A stretch of DNA of 6,581 bases from an uncultured Candidatus Melainabacteria bacterium (GTDB lineage: Bacteria > Cyanobacteriota > Vampirovibrionia > Gastranaerophilales > Gastranaerophilaceae), in contig CAKURN010000081.1 in assembly GCA_934675695.1 (NCBI GenBank), positions 1-6,581 of the forward strand, in the 5' to 3' direction. Made by a program: the position numbers and the translations under genes. Below are positions 5,235 to 6,581 of this stretch, one piece after another. Within the stretch, counting starts at the first letter, position 1, and each line of letters begins with the position of its first letter. The notes under the pieces were generated by a model. That model had not been told where the DNA came from. It made no database searches and was given only the letters and a program-made list of their open reading frames with translations.

Positions 5235-6572
5235 TTAGTTTTTGTATCTTGTTGGAATTACATCGTTTTGAACTAACTGTTCAAGGGTCTGTCTTTTTAC
5301 AATAATATCGCTTTCGCCATTATTTATCAACACCATTGCAGGCTTTAAAATGCAGTTGTAGTTGGATGACATAGAATAACAATAAGCTCCCGTATCATAA
5401 ACACAAAGAATATCGCCTGTTTCCGGAGCGTTTAGCATTATATCTTTAATTAAAATATCACCCGACTCGCAGAATTTTCCTGCAACAGTCACTTGTTCAA
5501 GGTTTTCTTCAAATTTTGCGTTTGCAATTTCTGCTTCATATTTTGCTTGATACATAGAAGGTCTGGGGTTGTCTGCCATTCCGCCATCAACTGCAATGTA
5601 TTTTTTGTTTAGTTCTTTTATTGTTTTTGATGAACCTAATGTATATAGGGTAAAACCGGCTGAACACACCAAAGACCTACCCGGTTCGATATACAAAACA
5701 GGTTCTTTTAAATCGAATTTTTTACAATGAAGCAATATAGAATCAATTATTGCATCTGCAATTTCAAACACTGTTGGAGGGGTATCTTCTTTTGTATAAG
5801 TAATGCCCAAACCGCCTCCTAGGTTGATTTCTGATAGTTCAATTCCGAATTTGTCTTTTATTTTTTTTATTTGTTCAAGAAGAATCTTCGCTTCGTCAAA
5901 ATAAACTCTTGTTTCAAAAATCTGAGAACCGATATGAGCGTGGAGTCCGACTAATTTTAGATTTTTGTATTCGTTTAAGATTTTTTCTATTGCATTATCT
6001 AACATATTAAGGTCAAAACCGAATTTTGAGTCTGTTTGTCCTGTTTTTATGTATTCGTGGGTATGACATTCAATCCCCGGAGTAATTCTAAGATGAATTT
6101 TTTGGGTTTTGTTTTTTGTTTTTGCAATTTCGTTTAATTTTTCTAATTCGTAAAAATTGTCTGCACTAAAATGGTCAATATCAGCGTCCATCGCAAAAGA
6201 CATTTCTTCGATTGATTTGTTGTTTCCGTTAAATGAAACTTTGTTTAATTCAATTCCTGCATTCAAAAGTGTAAAAATTTCACCTGCAGAAACTACATCA
6301 AACCCAAATCCCAAATTGTGAAAGATTTTTGCAATCGCACTTGTCATAAGAGCTTTAGAAGCAAAAGTCATTTTTGTCTTTGGATAACGAGAAAACGCTT
6401 CTTTGTAGTCGTTTGCCATTTTGGTTAATGTGACTTCATCTATTACATACAAAGGTGTTTTGTATTTTTTTGCAAGCTCAACTACATCCATTCCTGATAT
6501 TTCAAGATTTCCGGCTAAATTTCTTGTAGTTGTAATAGGTTTTACGTTTTGGTTTGGAAAATTCTCTTGCAT
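5235..6572 (-). CDS. lysA: Diaminopimelate decarboxylase
   Basis: PLP-dependent, fold-type III enzyme that converts meso-2,6-diaminopimelate to L-lysine + CO2, the last step of the DAP pathway; cytosolic. It has 445 residues, within the family range (about 415-460). The N-terminal alanine-racemase-like barrel carries the PLP-binding lysine K73 in F-A-S-K-A; H213 in H-A-H-I-G-S-Q; the phosphate-binding G252-G-G-L-G; and E296-P-G-R-S. The C-terminal beta domain has C368-E-S-G-D, which supplies the catalytic cysteine across the dimer, and G-A-Y397 near the active site. All are present. The ATG at 6570-6572 follows AGGAG (6577-6581, the last bases of the window) with 4-nt spacing, so the gene is complete. 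About 20 residues precede the first conserved block. It leads into cdaA after 9 nt, suggesting one operon; its promoter lies outside the window. Confidence 0.97.
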   Translation of the reverse strand: MQENFPNQNVKPITTTRNLAGNLEISGMDVVELAKKYKTPLYVIDEVTLTKMANDYKEAFSRYPKTKMTFASKALMTSAIAKIFHNLGFGFDVVSAGEIFTLLNAGIELNKVSFNGNNKSIEEMSFAMDADIDHFSADNFYELEKLNEIAKTKNKTQKIHLRITPGIECHTHEYIKTGQTDSKFGFDLNMLDNAIEKILNEYKNLKLVGLHAHIGSQIFETRVYFDEAKILLEQIKKIKDKFGIELSEINLGGGLGITYTKEDTPPTVFEIADAIIDSILLHCKKFDLKEPVLYIEPGRSLVCSAGFTLYTLGSSKTIKELNKKYIAVDGGMADNPRPSMYQAKYEAEIANAKFEENLEQVTVAGKFCESGDILIKDIMLNAPETGDILCVYDTGAYCYSMSSNYNCILKPAMVLINNGESDIIVKRQTLEQLVQNDVIPTRYKN

Positions 6573-6581
6573 AATACTCCT

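Overview
The window is AT-rich bacterial DNA with six genes, all read on the minus strand. In transcription order they are lysA, cdaA, pckA, a NarL-type response regulator, a soluble histidine kinase, and the 5' part of a flagellar rod gene (flgB). The last gene runs off the left edge. Nothing convincing is coded on the plus strand. The organism has a DAP-type lysine route, makes c-di-AMP, uses ATP-dependent PEP carboxykinase and is probably flagellated. As I recall, lysA next to cdaA is typical of cyanobacterial genomes, whereas Firmicutes usually pair cdaA with cdaR and glmM. Low GC, flagella and a cyanobacteria-like lysA-cdaA pair together suggest a non-photosynthetic relative of Cyanobacteria (Vampirovibrionia/Melainabacteria, e.g. 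Gastranaerophilales). This is inference, at roughly 50% confidence; a low-GC anaerobe from another phylum is not excluded.

Right part (6572-2638): lysA and cdaA are only 9 nt apart and should be one transcription unit. It links the last step of lysine synthesis, which draws on the peptidoglycan precursor meso-DAP, to the membrane diadenylate cyclase. An 80-nt gap follows, with a plausible sigma-70-type promoter. Then comes pckA, which has a strong ribosome binding site, codons typical of high expression, and a good GC-rich hairpin terminator after its stop.

Middle (2637-2296): a 342-nt non-coding stretch. It holds the pckA terminator, an inverted repeat at 2523-2552, and a candidate promoter for the two-component genes. 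A 16-bp palindrome (two 7-bp arms, 2-bp centre) overlaps that promoter's -35 box.

Left part (2295-1): response regulator, histidine kinase and flgB follow with gaps of 29 and 18 nt and look like one operon. The regulator is a standard receiver plus LuxR/NarL helix-turn-helix. The kinase has no membrane segment and an unrecognised N-terminal sensor region. Direct linkage to flgB suggests that this pair controls, or is co-expressed with, flagellar assembly. The most unusual structural signal is a long, nearly perfect inverted repeat at 1470-1519, inside the first 30 codons of the kinase gene. Most of the window is ordinary housekeeping and signalling content, and I found no clear case for a wholly new system.
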